DNA from: Xenosphaeropsis pyriputrescens
Taxonomy: Eukaryota; Ascomycota; Leotiomycetes; Phacidiales; Phacidiaceae
Length of the DNA stretch: 64,000 bases
Direction: 5' to 3'
NCBI GenBank assembly: GCA_022609375.1
Contig: JAGKQE010000039.1
Coordinates: forward strand, 186,001-250,000
Each line of letters opens with the position of its first letter. Position 1 is the stretch's first letter. Shown here piece by piece: positions 49,350-61,064 of the stretch. Under the pieces are notes generated by a model that saw only the letters and a list, made by a program, of their open reading frames with translations, was not told where the DNA came from and searched no databases. Position numbers and translations under genes: made by a program.

Positions 49350-49865
49350 GATAGACAACGGCTGTTGATCCTCTATTCCGTTCGTTGATGGAAGAGTGGA
49401 AAAATGAAGGTTGAAGGGACAGGTGGTGAGAATGATGTACTTGTATCACGGCTCAAATCGTATGCGCAACTTTGGCAGGGATCGTGCTGCACAGACTCGA
49501 GTATTTGGGGACAAGCCACACTTGGGTAAGCGCCATCGTGGGAGGTGTGGCTTGAACACGCGTGAGCCACAGTCTGGAGGAGCGCCGATGTAGGCCTTGA
49601 CTGTGAGGCAGCAAGCACATCTTCCCAGGCACTCACACGGACATTTTGACACTCTGACACCGGTCTCCGGCTGAGCCCCATCCCATGTCCATCACCAATC
49701 ACATGACTTCATTGCCCGTCATCTCTCCTCTCATCTCATCTCATCTCATCTCCCACGCGCTAAGAGTCGAGCCTCTCACCTCCTACGTATGTACTTACGA
49801 CCTACCTAGACTACCTAGGTATGCTATGGCCAAGCATGCTTCGGACTTCGCAATGCCCTCATTTC

Positions 49866-49881
49866 CTCTTCCTCTTCCTCT

Positions 49882-49914
<33 letters not shown>

Positions 49915-49915
49915 G
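49866..49915. repeat. CCTCTT pyrimidine repeat
   Basis: CCTCTT hexamers grading into CCT triplets, a 50-nt pure pyrimidine tract on the + strand; such mirror-like tracts can form triplex DNA. Confidence 0.8.
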
Positions 49916-50032
49916 AATAATCACTTGCCTCCTTTCTATATGTCTGCTTATTACCCTCAATTTCTCCTTTTGCCTTTTTCTCGTTTCTAGATCAATTCCC
50001 AACTTCATCTTCCCTCTCTCTTCTCTCTTACC

Positions 50033-50045
50033 TCCCCCCCCCCCC
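50033..50045. repeat. C homopolymer
   Basis: Thirteen consecutive C about 90 nt upstream of the MTC6 start codon. Its exact length may be a sequencing artefact. Confidence 0.8.
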
Positions 50046-50133
50046 GTGGGTTCGGCATAAACCATGCTTCCCGAAATAGCCGTTAAATGAAGTGGATAAA
50101 CACTGCTTAGTGCTTGTTTGAGTGGCCAAAACC

Positions 50134-52230
50134 ATGTCTGAACAATACAGCCCTACCGACGGCTCCATTCCTGACACCCTGTATAATACCGTTTCTCTGG
50201 TTAGTCAATGGACTTTCTTTGTATTCTTTTGAATCTTCGTCAGATTTCATTGTAGAGCACGTGACTGATGGGACCTCTCTTGCAGTCACAGAGAGACTTG
50301 GGCTTGAAAGTACCAATCAATTTCGTGACAGCTCCTGGCGTTTCATTAACAAGTGCCTGCTTCATCGACAACATCTATGAAGATGACTATACTGGCGACT
50401 GTCTGTCGAATCTTTTTGCAGAGGGATTTCGGAGGATAGAAATCGATCTCTACTGGGATGATGCGCGTGGTCTATGGAGCTTCTGTCCTGCTGCCGTTCC
50501 ATCTTCGGTGCCTAATTCAACTTCGACCATGACAACAACGGCCGTCGAGGCTGGAACTTCCTCAGAGACATCAAGAACTACTTTGACCTCTTTGATTCCC
50601 ACAGCTTCCGCCGGCTCGGCTTCATCACTTGGAGCAAGACAGTTCTCGGATAATTCATTATCATCGTCGTCATCGGCTACACTCACATCATCGGCATCCT
50701 TATCCACATCAGCAAGAGGTACCAGTACAGGCATCACTGCAAGCCAGATTGGAAGCGTGGCATCTTCAGCTTCATTGATTCCGAGTTCTGGCAACTTGCC
50801 CCTAATCTCTATTGGAGATTTCACCTGTACAACGACTATTAATCTTTCAGTTCTTACAAGTTTTCTACTTGATTACATTGAGCAAACCGAGAACACACTT
50901 GAGGCCCACCTGATATATATTTTTATCAACATACACGCTTCTGCTTCGGATAATGCACCGTCGAAGCCGGCACCTTCCCCTACGATCCTCCCATCCTCAG
51001 ATCATCAAATAGGCAATATCTTCAATGGGAATTTGTCTGCATATATATATACTCCTGAGGACCTTATTGGGGATCGGACGAATCTCAATAGTTCTTGGTA
51101 TACCGTGGACGAAAGATATAGACCCGTGGAAGATTATTACTCCACCACCACCACAAACACGGATATTGTCCAAACCATTGACGGATGGCCATCTGAGAGT
51201 TATATCGAATTCGCCCAAGGTAAGAGATTACTTCTTGGCTGGGGTCAGATTGACCCACAGATGGAGAACTACAACCTCTCGAGCGATGATGACACTGTAT
51301 TCTCGAGGGAGTACATTCAAGAGAATAGAGCAGTAAATGTTAGTTCCAATGGAGAATTGACATCAGGCTGCTTCCTCATGAGCGATACCAATGACTTATC
51401 GGTAACAAACAGCTCATGGGCAACGACAGCAAACATAAACGGGTTTAATTATGCCACGTCGTCGAGTTCTGATCTAACACCTACTCTCAATTTGGCATCA
51501 AACCTTACTAGCTGTGGAATCTCATCCATTCTGAATACCACGCTACTCGGTTCGGCAGCATATCAGGACTACGTCCCATATCAAAATTACAGCTATAGGT
51601 ATATGATCTGCCCCGTTTGGATACCTATCAATACTGACTTTCAACAGCACAATCTGGAGCTGGGATCGTGGCGAGCCACGAAACTACTCAGGAGATACGT
51701 CTGACTCGTTATTTCGATGCGCTGAAATCAACAGCGACACTCTTAGAGGCCGATGGAAGGTGTCCGATTGCTCACAAAAATACTTCGCCGCATGCCGCGC
51801 AGATAGCCAGCACTACAACTGGACACTCACAACCTACCAAATTTCATACAGCTACGCGCCATCTGCGTGTCCCGAGGGTTACTCTTTCGCGGCACCGCGC
51901 ACCGCCCTCGAAAACTCGTACCTCTATCAGACGATGCAACAGTCCGGACGCGACTTTGATGGGAACGGAGCTTGGGTCGACTTCAATTCGCTGGACATAC
52001 GCAACTGTTGGGTCACTGGGGGGCCAAATGCTACGTGTCCGTACTCGGGCGAGGCCAACAATCCGGAAATTGAGAAGAGAACTGTCCTTGTGCCTACTAT
52101 TGCGGCACTCATTGTTCTCGTTGTTACGGCGCTTACGGTCTTCTCAAAGGTCACGGGCAATCATAGGGTTAAGAAGAGGAATCGGCGGCGTGCGAATAAT
52201 GGATTCATCTATGAGGGGGTGCCGAGTTGA
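50134..52230 (+). CDS. MTC6: Mtc6-like membrane glycoprotein
   Basis: Exons 50134-50199, 50286-51598 and 51648-52230; 653 aa. This is the Maintenance of telomere capping protein 6 family, genetically linked to telomere capping in yeast but of unknown biochemical function. The N-terminal half resembles a PLC-like barrel (LGLKVPINFVTAPGVSLTSACFIDNIY, GFRRIEIDLYWDD, WSFCP), interrupted by a Ser/Thr-rich insert of about 110 residues. The C-terminal half has a lectin-like Cys/Trp region (WSWDRGEPRNYSGD, CAEINSD, GRWKVSDCSQKYFAACR), many N-x-S/T sites and one transmembrane helix at about 605-625 with a basic tail. I see no strong signal peptide; exon 1 encodes only MSEQYSPTDG through VSL. Both introns keep conserved sequence in frame. 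Confidence 0.87.
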
Positions 52231-54056
52231 GGACTGCATGCGTACATGTGTACGCATGAACATAAGTATTAATGCTGCGAGGGATTGTACATACTGGCGT
52301 GTTGTAAATTACCTCACTGTTGTATTCATAGTGTAATTGTAAAGCATCATGTGTTTATTCGGGATTCTATGGCATCTGCATATCTACTTGCTACCTGTCC
52401 AGACCCCAGTAGTATCGTGTCGTATCATCTGTGCATACAAAAATCACTCACAGTAACAAGATGCTCCAGACCTCTTGTACCCAAACATCGCCAGCCTTGG
52501 TTACAAGCATACTTTATCGATCCAGGAATACCAGTATGTCCTCCAGTAAGAAACTCGCCTCCAACTCACCCACCCAAAAATCCAGACCCCCCAAAGTCCT
52601 GACATCACCCACACATCACCGTATCGATATCCAAATCCCCACCACAACAACCCCCTCAACCAAAGTGCCCCCAGCTCGCCTCTAATCCTCCCTTCCAATC
52701 ACTCACCCCCACCTACTCTACATGTCTAGTACACACAACTCAATCTTGAAAACACAACCTGAATTCATACTTGCATTACCACTTGCACTACAACTACGTC
52801 TTGAACCTGAACTTGAACTTGAACTTGAACCTCAACCACGGCGGAAATCGCCCGGCATCCGAAAATCCCTCAGGGACCGAACGCTGTTCGCGCCCTATGC
52901 GGCATAGCCCAGCCTCCAACGGCGGTTTGGGACCGTGGATCTGGGGAGCTTGGGTGAGCATTTGATGTTGAGATGGAGTGGAAGGGGGAACATGAGGGTT
53001 GCTGAGTGGATGTGGATGTTGATTTTGATGGATACCGAGACGGTAAGAGGGCACACGACAAGCATTCATGGTGTGTGGACAGCATGATGCCACGAAGCTT
53101 GGTTCAGGCCGGGTATTCGGGGTGTAGATGCCTTTGTGCGTCGACCTCGTCTCTTGCCTCCTTATCGCGTATAAGCACTTACTTGGCTCGGCATGGCGAA
53201 GTTGAATATTGCTTGGGTTTATCTCACTCGCCCAATGGTATCGGAAGTCGTTCACCTAACCTGTTGGATAAGAGGTATTCGCACTTCAGAGGTGAGGAAC
53301 GTTTGGACGGAGGTCGGATATCGGCCTCAAGAGCTCTTTTCTCGCGACTTCGGTGCTTCACGAGACGGATGAGTTCATTTTGTGTGTATTTTGATGATGA
53401 TGGTTTGATTCTTCCAAAGGGTGTTGGAGTAATGAGGTGCTGTAATAAAATTTTCTTATTGAGAGAGTATGACTTGGTGATAAATCGCCGTGGTCGGCCT
53501 CAACTTGCGTGAAAATTGTAGTGGATATCTCCATTGAGTCGATAGATTAAATCTAGATTTAAAATCCCCAGTATAAACAAAATAGAATTGGTAGTATCTT
53601 ATACCCATATAATTCTATATACGGAAAACAAGTAGCATAGAAAGTACGAATTTGACTAGTCTGCAGTATATACGGCTAGATCCATCTATTCATACAAGTT
53701 TTGACGAGCGTAGAATATTTAACCAATCTGGTGCTTTACGATGATCATCATCATCAGAAAAGATGCCATGGTTTCCAAAGTAGGATACTATTGTGCGGTA
53801 TTATTCTCAATCAAACAAAACAAAACAAAACACCAAAAGGCATTGAGTACGTCCCCTAGAAACATCGTCTGCATTCATCTGTCTACCGTAATGACCACCC
53901 CTTTAATATAAATCCTCCTGCCCATCACCACATCCTACCCTTTCTCAATCGTTACAACATCACATAATACTCAAGAACCTCCATAATACCAAGCTCAAAG
54001 CTCAATCAAACAACCACCATATCTCAGTCTCAATAACAACCTCGATAAAACCCAAA
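52231..54056. other. Intergenic region with GAACTT repeat
   Basis: About 1.8 kb after MTC6 with no supported gene. 52560-52720 is C/A-rich. Frames at 53006-53512 (+) and 52794-53255 (-) overlap one another and have no domain. 53520-53720 is AT-rich. Confidence 0.5.
52800..52833. repeat. TTGAAC hexamer repeat
   Basis: Five to six copies of TTGAAC, the first and last with C substitutions (TTGAACC). Confidence 0.75.
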
Positions 54057-54545
54057 ATGCCTTCCAGAAAATCCGCCCAAACCCCAGACCTCGCCTCCAC
54101 AATCATGGACCTCATAATGCAGAACAAGATCAACCTGCGCGTCACAACCAAAGGCGAGACATGGAACTGTCAATTCCACGAGCGCGAAGAATAGTAACTT
54201 TCCCTTTCCCTCTCCCTCTCCTCCCCCTCCCTCCCCCCTCTCCACACCAAAACCAAAACTAACCTAACCCCACCCAGCATCAAAACCCAAGCCGCCAAAG
54301 AAAAGGGCTCAAGCTCGGGCTCGGGCTCGGGATCCGGCACGCCGGAAAGCAGCGCCTCGTCGTCGGCCATGAGCACTAGATCCAACTCGAGCGCCAGCAT
54401 CTCGAACGCCAGCACCGCGAGCGCCAACACGGGCTCCGGCTCCAGTTCCAACTTCGATCCCAATTCCAGCTCCAGCTTCGGTCTCAACTTCGGTTCCAGC
54501 TCGAGCTCGAGCAGCAAGGGGAAGGGGAAGGAGAGGGCTTACTGA
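54057..54545 (+). CDS. Small Ser/Gly-rich protein, unknown
   Basis: Exons 54057-54193 and 54278-54545; 134 aa. Residues 1-55 look folded and partly helical (TPDLASTIMDLIMQNKINLRVTTKGETWNCQFH). The rest is low-complexity Ser/Gly/Asn sequence that ends in a Lys-rich patch (SKGKGKERAY). Without splicing the frame stops at TAG directly at the exon 1 donor; the C/T-rich intron ends in CACCCAG and rejoins Glu-Glu-Tyr-Ile-Lys in frame. I do not recognise the family. The Ser-rich half is encoded by near-repetitive GC-rich DNA and may be evolving by slippage. Convergent with the Yip1-domain gene. Confidence 0.6.
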
Positions 54546-54961
54546 ATGCATTTCGTTTCTGGCATTTGGGGGGGGGGGTTGATCGAGGAGATAGGGGAGG
54601 GATAGGGAAAGAAAGGAGTGAGGCGTTGGAAGTCGGAGTTTTTGGGTAGCAAGGGATTGAAAAAGTTGTACTGAATGAATTTAGAAGGTGGCTTTTTTGG
54701 GAGGCGTGAAAGGAGAACGGGGATTGAGATTGGGAGGGGGGGGGCCGGAGACTTTCCTTTTGGTTTACTGGCGTTGGATGCATAGGCGCATGTGTGAGCC
54801 ATTCATAATATACAATGTGCACAACTTTCAATCAATGGGTTTGAGTGGATATGAAGCACGTGCAAACAAACATGCCCGTCTTGGTGAACAAGTGCATTCT
54901 ATACTCGTCATATCGTACAAACCGTGGGCCAGCCCATGCATGGAAAGCCGACACAACTCCC
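54546..54961. other. Convergent intergenic region
   Basis: About 415 nt between convergent genes, with two runs of G (54569-54578 and 54737-54744). Nothing else is visible. Confidence 0.5.
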
Positions 54962-56034
54962 TTAAAGCATAGCCAAAAGCCTTTCGATCTTCCCATCCGT
55001 ACCGCCCTCGGCCGGCGTGGAAACCGGGCTGTCGTGCGCGAAGAAGAGGATCTTGATGGTGAGGCTGAGACCCATGTGCAGGGCGACGATGACGACCAAC
55101 AAGACCTTACTGATCTGCTTGTCGGCGGCCGAAAGCACGGGGTAGAAGTTGCGGAGCAGGAAAGCCACGCTGACGCCGAAGCCCACGCCCACGAAGATCC
55201 AGTTGAGCAGGTTGAGCTTCGACCACGCGATCAGCGCCACGGGGATCCAGATCAGGTTGCTGTAGCCGTAGATGGCCAGGCACTCGAGCAGGTTGGCTGA
55301 TTCCGAGCCGAAGTACTTCAGTGCCAGGAAGAGCACTGTTGGCACGACGAGCGTGTACCCATAGATCATGCCGGCGGCGCCTGTAGAACCATAATGATCA
55401 GCAGCTACTCGTCAAATCCCCGTCCCCCACTCAACCCCACGACTCCACAAGCAAAGCCATGAAAAACCCCAACGCAACGAGAAGGAGCAACATACCGCTC
55501 AACAGCCTAAAATCATACGCAAACGCCTCGGTGCCCACAGAAGCGAGGTACTGACTGATGGTGCCGCCGAGAAACAGGATGAAGACGACGGTGGTGGCGA
55601 TCCAGAAGGGGCCGTAGAGATCGGGGTTCCCCTCGAGGACGTCGAGGAAGTTTGCGCGCGGGAAGAGGGCCGCGCCGCAGCGCGTGAGCACCTGGTTGGT
55701 GTCGACGTCGAAGAACTGGGCGTAGAAGCCAAGGGTCCAGATGAGGCGCTTGCCGGAGGCATTGGTGTTGGCCGTGGCGGGCGCCGGCAGGGAGGAGTTC
55801 TTGGAGGGCGCCGTGAAGGAGGAGGAGTGGAATTCGAGATCCTCCTGCAGGTCGGTGTGGCCGAGGTCGCCCTGTGGGTGGTTAGTATGTGTAGGTGTGA
55901 TTTGGGGGTTGATAGGTTGTGTGAATTGGGATTGTGTATGGATTGGGGATTGGGGATTGAGAGGAGAGGAGAGATGCAGTTACTTCTTGGTCGTCTACGT
56001 CGACGACGACATCGTAGCCATTCTGGCCGGACAT
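54962..56034 (-). CDS. Yip1-domain Golgi membrane protein (YIPF1/2-like)
   Basis: Exons (minus) 56034-55984, 55871-55496 and 55380-54962; 281 aa. Yip1-family proteins are multi-span Golgi/ER membrane proteins that interact with Rab GTPases and shape early secretory traffic. The N-terminal 75 residues are cytosolic and acidic (DVVVDVDDQEGDLGHTDLQEDLEF). Then come FDVDTNQVLTRC and NPDLYGPFWIATTVVFILFL, a hallmark of the family. About five hydrophobic helices follow, including GYTLVVPTVLFLAL, LLECLAIYGYSNLIWIPVAL, WIFVGVGFGVSVAFLL and VLLVVIVALHMGLSL. Intron phases fit and the Gly-Ala-Ala-Gly join is natural. The exact ortholog (Yip4 or Yip5 of yeast) cannot be fixed by eye. Confidence 0.87.
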
Positions 56035-56845
56035 GTTGGCGGTAAAGAGTGACGGTGGTGAGATTGTGGTTTGGATGTTGTATGGTCTCGAGAGCTTCGG
56101 ACAGCTTGCGATATGGACAAGGGACACGATACAGTTGTACGGTTGGTTGATAGTAACATTGACGCATTTATGGGCGTCACTTTCTGGCAGCTCGATAGCT
56201 GCCAGCATTCCGTATCTCCCTCTCCTAAATGATTGGACATTGAACATTTTAGTTTACACGTTTCACTCATATAAAACATGTATCATAATCCGTTTTGAGA
56301 GAGTTCCGAATAATTGAAATACCGTTCGTTGCCAGATGTACTCAATCTCTCATTACACAGGGAGCACATAGACGTCTGAACTCGGATTTATCAACCTCAA
56401 GTACAGTTCACCAGTCTCAACTTCCAGGTCAGACGGAACGCGCACGAATTATCAACATCACTTGCACAACACATCGAAAGACAAAGATGACTCTCAAAAA
56501 GCCCCTCCGATTTCTACCTAATAGTAAATGCTTGTAAATAGTATGTAAATGGCAATCCCTATCATTCACCCATTCCGTCCCAATCCATCCCACACTTTTC
56601 TCGTGCAAAGTCACCATCCAAACCATAAACCAAAGTTTCCCAACCAAATTTACTAATTACAATAAGAAGAAGGGTATCATAATCATGACAGGTATATCTC
56701 GAAGATAGGCAAGAAAAAAAGAAAGGAGAAAAAAAACCAAGATGCACAAAAATAAGGCAAAGCGAAGAGGCAGGAAAAAAAAAAAAAAGGTCGTTAATAA
56801 TTGAGGGTTCATGACATCAATCTCATCAAGATCGAGCGGCGGTCT
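56035..56845. other. Intergenic: Yip-family promoter and PH-protein 3' end
   Basis: About 810 nt between two minus-strand genes. 56560-56800 is AT-rich with several A-runs, probably the 3' UTR of the PH-domain gene. No gene is supported. Confidence 0.5.
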
Positions 56846-59533
56846 TTAAATGGCACTTTTCAAGCCGCGCTTCAACATCCTCCTCTCCATGGGGCTCGGT
56901 GGTCCCTTGCCCTTGTAGCCCGTGGTGTCGATAGTAAGCTTTTCGTACCTCCTCTCCAAGGAAGCTGGCGTCAGATTGGTAGTTCTCCTTCTGCCATCGG
57001 GAGTAGCAGATCTCCTTGGCAAATCTGGCGTCGCAACCCGGTGAAACGCAGGACTCGCGCAGCGCGGCAGTTCAGGAAGCCCCTTGTTTGGCGGTGGAGC
57101 AGGTGGTGGGCCCAAGATTGCTGTGGCAGGGTTCTGCAAGCTCTGACGGCGGGGACGACCCATGCCTGGTGTCGGAGAGGGGGACATAGAAGATCGACTG
57201 AGCGATTGGCGGGAGGAGGAACGGGGAGGGATTGGAGAGGTAGCTCGTGCAGATATGGCGTTTGTGGCTGGCATACCAGAGATATGCCTGGAGGTTCGAC
57301 GGGAGCAGGAGGAAGTTGGGGGCGTTGGGAGTGGCATGTCGGGTGGTGCGGTGGTTGGTGGAGTTCCTGTCAGTGGAGAAACAGAGTATTCAACCGAGGA
57401 GCGGGGTGAAGGTGGAAGGAGGATATTGGGAATGAAAGTTGTTGGTGGGGTGCTTGTTTGGATGGTGCTTGGCTCGTCATCCTCAGCGAGAATGGCATTG
57501 CGCAGCTCTCGGAGACTTGGTTGGTGCTTCAAGCCAGTGAGCGATCGTGGGGAATCGGGTGTGTGTCTGCCAGATTCGGTCTGTGCAAGCATCGAGCGAT
57601 GAGAGCGATTGGATCCGCTTGATGTGCGGGGTCGTACCGGGAGTTCGCGAATTCTTGATGATGGTGCTTTAGGAGCATCTTCATAGGAGACACTGCTCTT
57701 GAAGGGAATGGCATCCTTCATCGGAGATGGTTCGTCTTGAACAGGAGACAACGGTCGTGCTAATGCCAAAACTGGAGGTGGCTTTCTGCTGGGCATTGCA
57801 GGCCTGACTGTCATCGGCGGCTCTGGGAAGGCCGATAATGTTTGTGTTTGAGGCGACAAACTGAGGCGCTTGCTGGGCAAACTGAGATCGGGCGTCGGTT
57901 TTGAGTGGGAAGCCAAACCCTTCATCTCTGGTGTGTCCAAAGTCGAAGCCGAGCGGATCTTTGTGGTAACTTTGCCTTCGAATTGATGATCCAAAGCAGC
58001 TTTTGGTTTGGTTTGCATCGACAGCCTGTGCTCTTTCGGTTTGCGTGGTTCGGGTCTAGAAGAATCGAGAGATTCTGCGCGTTTCTCGATCTCAGGCTCA
58101 TGCGAATCTTGAGTAGGTGTGCCCGGTCGCGAGTTCAACGATGTGTTGGCAGTGACATAAGAGAGTCGTATATCATCGCGAGAAATATCAGACTGGGCAT
58201 CGTGCGACAAAGTAGTATCTGTAGATTGGCGAACTCGAGTTGTTGGTACGGGTGTCACATCCACCGCTAGCTCGAGTGCTCGATCAAGCTCATTCTGTGT
58301 GGCAGTATGCCATGATGAGAGAGCACCATGGCTGTTGGGCGAAATAGGATCTGGGCATTGTGGGGGTTCTTCTGGAAGAATGGAAGAGGTGCTTGGGCGA
58401 ACTTCGAATGATGGTTCAATTTCCTCCTCGAATTCCTCTGGCTCCTCAGGTAGAGGCGGTGCTGTCTCAGCAGCATGTTTCTTACCTCCGAGTGCCTCGA
58501 TGACCTGTCTGAAGACTGTGAGCCATGACTCCATCTCATCAACGCTCTCAAAGATCAAAAGCATATTCGAGGTCAGTCTACGGTATTCTGAGTTTCGGAA
58601 GGACAACCGCGACAAAAGAGATCGAGAATCCACCGCCATTGTACCGTCGTCCATAGCCTGAGAAATCTGCAAGACCCAGTGCTTTCCAGGAATCACATCG
58701 CTGGCAAACGCTACAGATCTTTTGCTCAGCTGCAGGACCTTTTCTGGCAATCGATCGGCTGGCCCTTCAACGGCGTACTGGAGAAGGTAGCCGCCAGTCA
58801 CGAGAACATATAGTTTCTCAGTCCACTCAGCATTGGAGACGGAACCGGATTCTATGTATGATCGACGCTTGGCCTTTGTCACATCGCTCTTCTTCAATGT
58901 CGCAACAGATGGCGCGGCCTTGGCTCGATGATTGAGTCGAATGATGGTATCGGCGGGTAAACTCGAGGCTGTTAGCCGGTCGTGTTTTACAGCGTCCGCG
59001 TAAGCCTGTGAAAGAATAGGAAACTCGCTGGAAGGCGATGGTTTGGCGAACTTGCTTGCATTAGCAGTTCTGAGTTCTGCGGAATTTTCGAAAGACTTCG
59101 CTGGTCTTGGTTGCATCGAGAAACGGGAACGTCTGCTGAATAGCAGTAGTCCACCCGTGGTGCGGGCGGAAATATCTGAGCCTTTTCTCTCCATTGGTAA
59201 GGCGAGTGTCGACCGACTATCATTCTGGTTGTCGCTATATGGAAGAGTCACTTGAGAGAGCTGCGAAGAAGTTGAGAAAGGTGAGGTGAAGATGGGGCTA
59301 TCCTTGGCGTCCTCGGAGGTTCTGTTGAGTCTACTGAATACGGCTCGGAGTCCAGTCTTGGAGTCCTTGTGGTGAAGTTCACTTGCATTTAGCACTGAAC
59401 GAGAATCTGAGTCGAAACTTCGGTTGCTACTTGGTCTTAGCATAGAGCGGCATTCGGATGCGAAGCTCTTTTTGACAGGCGATAGTAAATCAGGCGAAGG
59501 TGCCTTCTCGCCGTTGATTTGTATCTCCGCCAT
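56846..59533 (-). CDS. PH-domain protein, large and disordered
   Basis: One long exon, 895 aa from the first ATG (MAEIQING). A pleckstrin-homology domain lies at about residues 230-355 (EWTEKLYVLVTGGYLLQYA, LSKRSVAFASDVIPGKHWVLQI, MLLIFESVDEMESWLTVFRQVIEAL), ending in the typical Trp-containing helix. The remainder is Ser/Pro-rich and probably disordered, with many SP/TP sites for phosphorylation. It is likely a cortical or membrane-associated signalling scaffold, but no partner can be named. The frame stays open for 32 codons upstream of this ATG with protein-like sequence (FGPNDPNLLTHLKRQ) and then meets a stop, so the true start may lie in an upstream exon that I could not place. Otherwise uninterrupted, unlike most neighbours. 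Confidence 0.82.
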   Translation of the reverse strand: MAEIQINGEKAPSPDLLSPVKKSFASECRSMLRPSSNRSFDSDSRSVLNASELHHKDSKTGLRAVFSRLNRTSEDAKDSPIFTSPFSTSSQLSQVTLPYSDNQNDSRSTLALPMERKGSDISARTTGGLLLFSRRSRFSMQPRPAKSFENSAELRTANASKFAKPSPSSEFPILSQAYADAVKHDRLTASSLPADTIIRLNHRAKAAPSVATLKKSDVTKAKRRSYIESGSVSNAEWTEKLYVLVTGGYLLQYAVEGPADRLPEKVLQLSKRSVAFASDVIPGKHWVLQISQAMDDGTMAVDSRSLLSRLSFRNSEYRRLTSNMLLIFESVDEMESWLTVFRQVIEALGGKKHAAETAPPLPEEPEEFEEEIEPSFEVRPSTSSILPEEPPQCPDPISPNSHGALSSWHTATQNELDRALELAVDVTPVPTTRVRQSTDTTLSHDAQSDISRDDIRLSYVTANTSLNSRPGTPTQDSHEPEIEKRAESLDSSRPEPRKPKEHRLSMQTKPKAALDHQFEGKVTTKIRSASTLDTPEMKGLASHSKPTPDLSLPSKRLSLSPQTQTLSAFPEPPMTVRPAMPSRKPPPVLALARPLSPVQDEPSPMKDAIPFKSSVSYEDAPKAPSSRIRELPVRPRTSSGSNRSHRSMLAQTESGRHTPDSPRSLTGLKHQPSLRELRNAILAEDDEPSTIQTSTPPTTFIPNILLPPSPRSSVEYSVSPLTGTPPTTAPPDMPLPTPPTSSCSRRTSRHISGMPATNAISARATSPIPPRSSSRQSLSRSSMSPSPTPGMGRPRRQSLQNPATAILGPPPAPPPNKGLPELPRCASPAFHRVATPDLPRRSATPDGRRRTTNLTPASLERRYEKLTIDTTGYKGKGPPSPMERRMLKRGLKSAI

Positions 59534-60278
59534 CTGTCGTTTAAGATGTGTAAGTAGGTTTGGATCGTTAGGTCCAAAGACAGCACTGGCTCGGGGAACG
59601 GCGCTTGAGTGATGTCGATCAGGTATCAAAGTTGATATCCATAGGGTTCATTGGCAAGCGACTTGCTTCCAAGGCTGGAATCGATAATTTACAAGCTCTC
59701 TTTCCAGGTAGTATCCGGTCTGGATGGCAGCGTACAGTAGGTCGAAGTCTGTTTTCTTCGTCGATCAATACAACCGGTTATCTCGAGATCGTCCAGGAAA
59801 AGAGCCAATGCAGGTCCACGCGTTGCACAACTTTCGGAAAATTGGGTTGCTAAGCTTGATATCGAATTGGGAAATGAAGTTGGAAGTCTCGGTGTCTGAT
59901 TTCTGTAATGAAACAGTGCGTGTAGGGGTACCTGGACCGGGGTGTCGAAAAAGATCGAATGTCAGATGCTCGTGTACTAGTATGTACTGGGGGTGTCTGC
60001 TTTCTGTGTTCTTGCTCGCTACGCCGAGACAGAATCACGAGTCCAGAGAGAGGGGTATGGAGATGCGATGCCAGAAAGGGCGAAGATCGACAGGGACGAC
60101 AGGGGCGACACGGTAACAAGGTCGTAGAGACAAACGATATGAGAATATGAATGAATCTAGATGTTGTACAAGTAGAGTAGCGAAGAGGTGGCGAAGGACA
60201 TACAGTTGGATGAGTATGATGAAGAGAGATTGGGAGATTGAGAGGAAGGAGAATGAGAATGAGAATGAGGAAGGGGGA

Positions 60279-60303
60279 GAAGAAGAAGAAGAAGAAGAAG
60301 AAG
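60279..60303. repeat. GAA triplet repeat
   Basis: Eight copies of GAA/AAG within a longer purine tract (60240-60330). Confidence 0.85.
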
Positions 60304-61036
60304 CAAAAGAGAAGAGAAGGAGAGAAAGCTCAAACTACCAGGATGGAGTGGAGATGGATATATGTATGTGAATATACTCGGTACATACTTCATATTCGGA
60401 GTAATAGAACAATAAGTAGAATAAGCAAAGCGTTGCAAAAAGATGATGACCTACCTTACGTATTCAGGATGGACACAGACATCGGCACCGACACAGCAGC
60501 GGTCGTGGGTAGTAGTTTGAGTGATGTATTGTCAGGATGACCTTAGTCGTTAGATGAGCTGGGAGGAGCTGGGAGGAGCTGAGATGAGCTGGGATGAAGG
60601 GTGCAAGGTTGAGTTGTGGTGTATGCAGTAAGGTACAGTACTGTATCTTTAGGCATAAGCAATTCGACTCGGCTCTTGATCATGATGGTGATGGTGATCG
60701 TGGTCATTTGAACTTAACTCAACTCGAACTCGAACCTCACTTGGAACTTCAAACTCGAAACTCCCAAGGATCCCCGTGATGTGACTAGGATGGAGGATGC
60801 CTCTAGAGGATGGAGGATGGAGCATGGAGCATGGAGCATGGCGTCTGCTTAGCGCAAATGTCAATTTCATCGCATTTGCGACGGACGACGGGGGCGACGG
60901 GGATGACGGGACTTTTGTTGATGGTGCCGGGGGGCACAGACCCATCAAACGGTAGGTATGAACAGTAATAGACTTGTGAGGATGTGAATAGGAAGAGTGT
61001 AATGCGACAAGGCGTGAGGGTATCGGGATATTGTTT

Positions 61037-61064
61037 TGACTCTTGACTCTTGACTCTTGACTCT
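61037..61064. repeat. TGACTCT heptamer, four exact copies
   Basis: Four head-to-tail perfect copies of TGACTCT. Each contains TGACTC, the core of the Gcn4/CPC1 bZIP recognition site. No gene lies close by, so a regulatory role is unproven. Confidence 0.85.

Larger units (their letters stand above)
49350..50133. promoter_or_regulatory. Divergent promoter region, SEC62 / MTC6
   Basis: About 780 nt between divergent starts. It contains TACCTAGGTA (49812-49821), a CCTCTT repeat and a C homopolymer toward MTC6. No gene is supported. Confidence 0.5.

Noticed and set aside
47583..49388. 601-codon plus-strand frame across the SEC62 locus
   Set aside because: It lies antisense to SEC62, is Leu/Arg/Ser-rich without domain signatures, and runs through SEC62 introns and the intergenic region.
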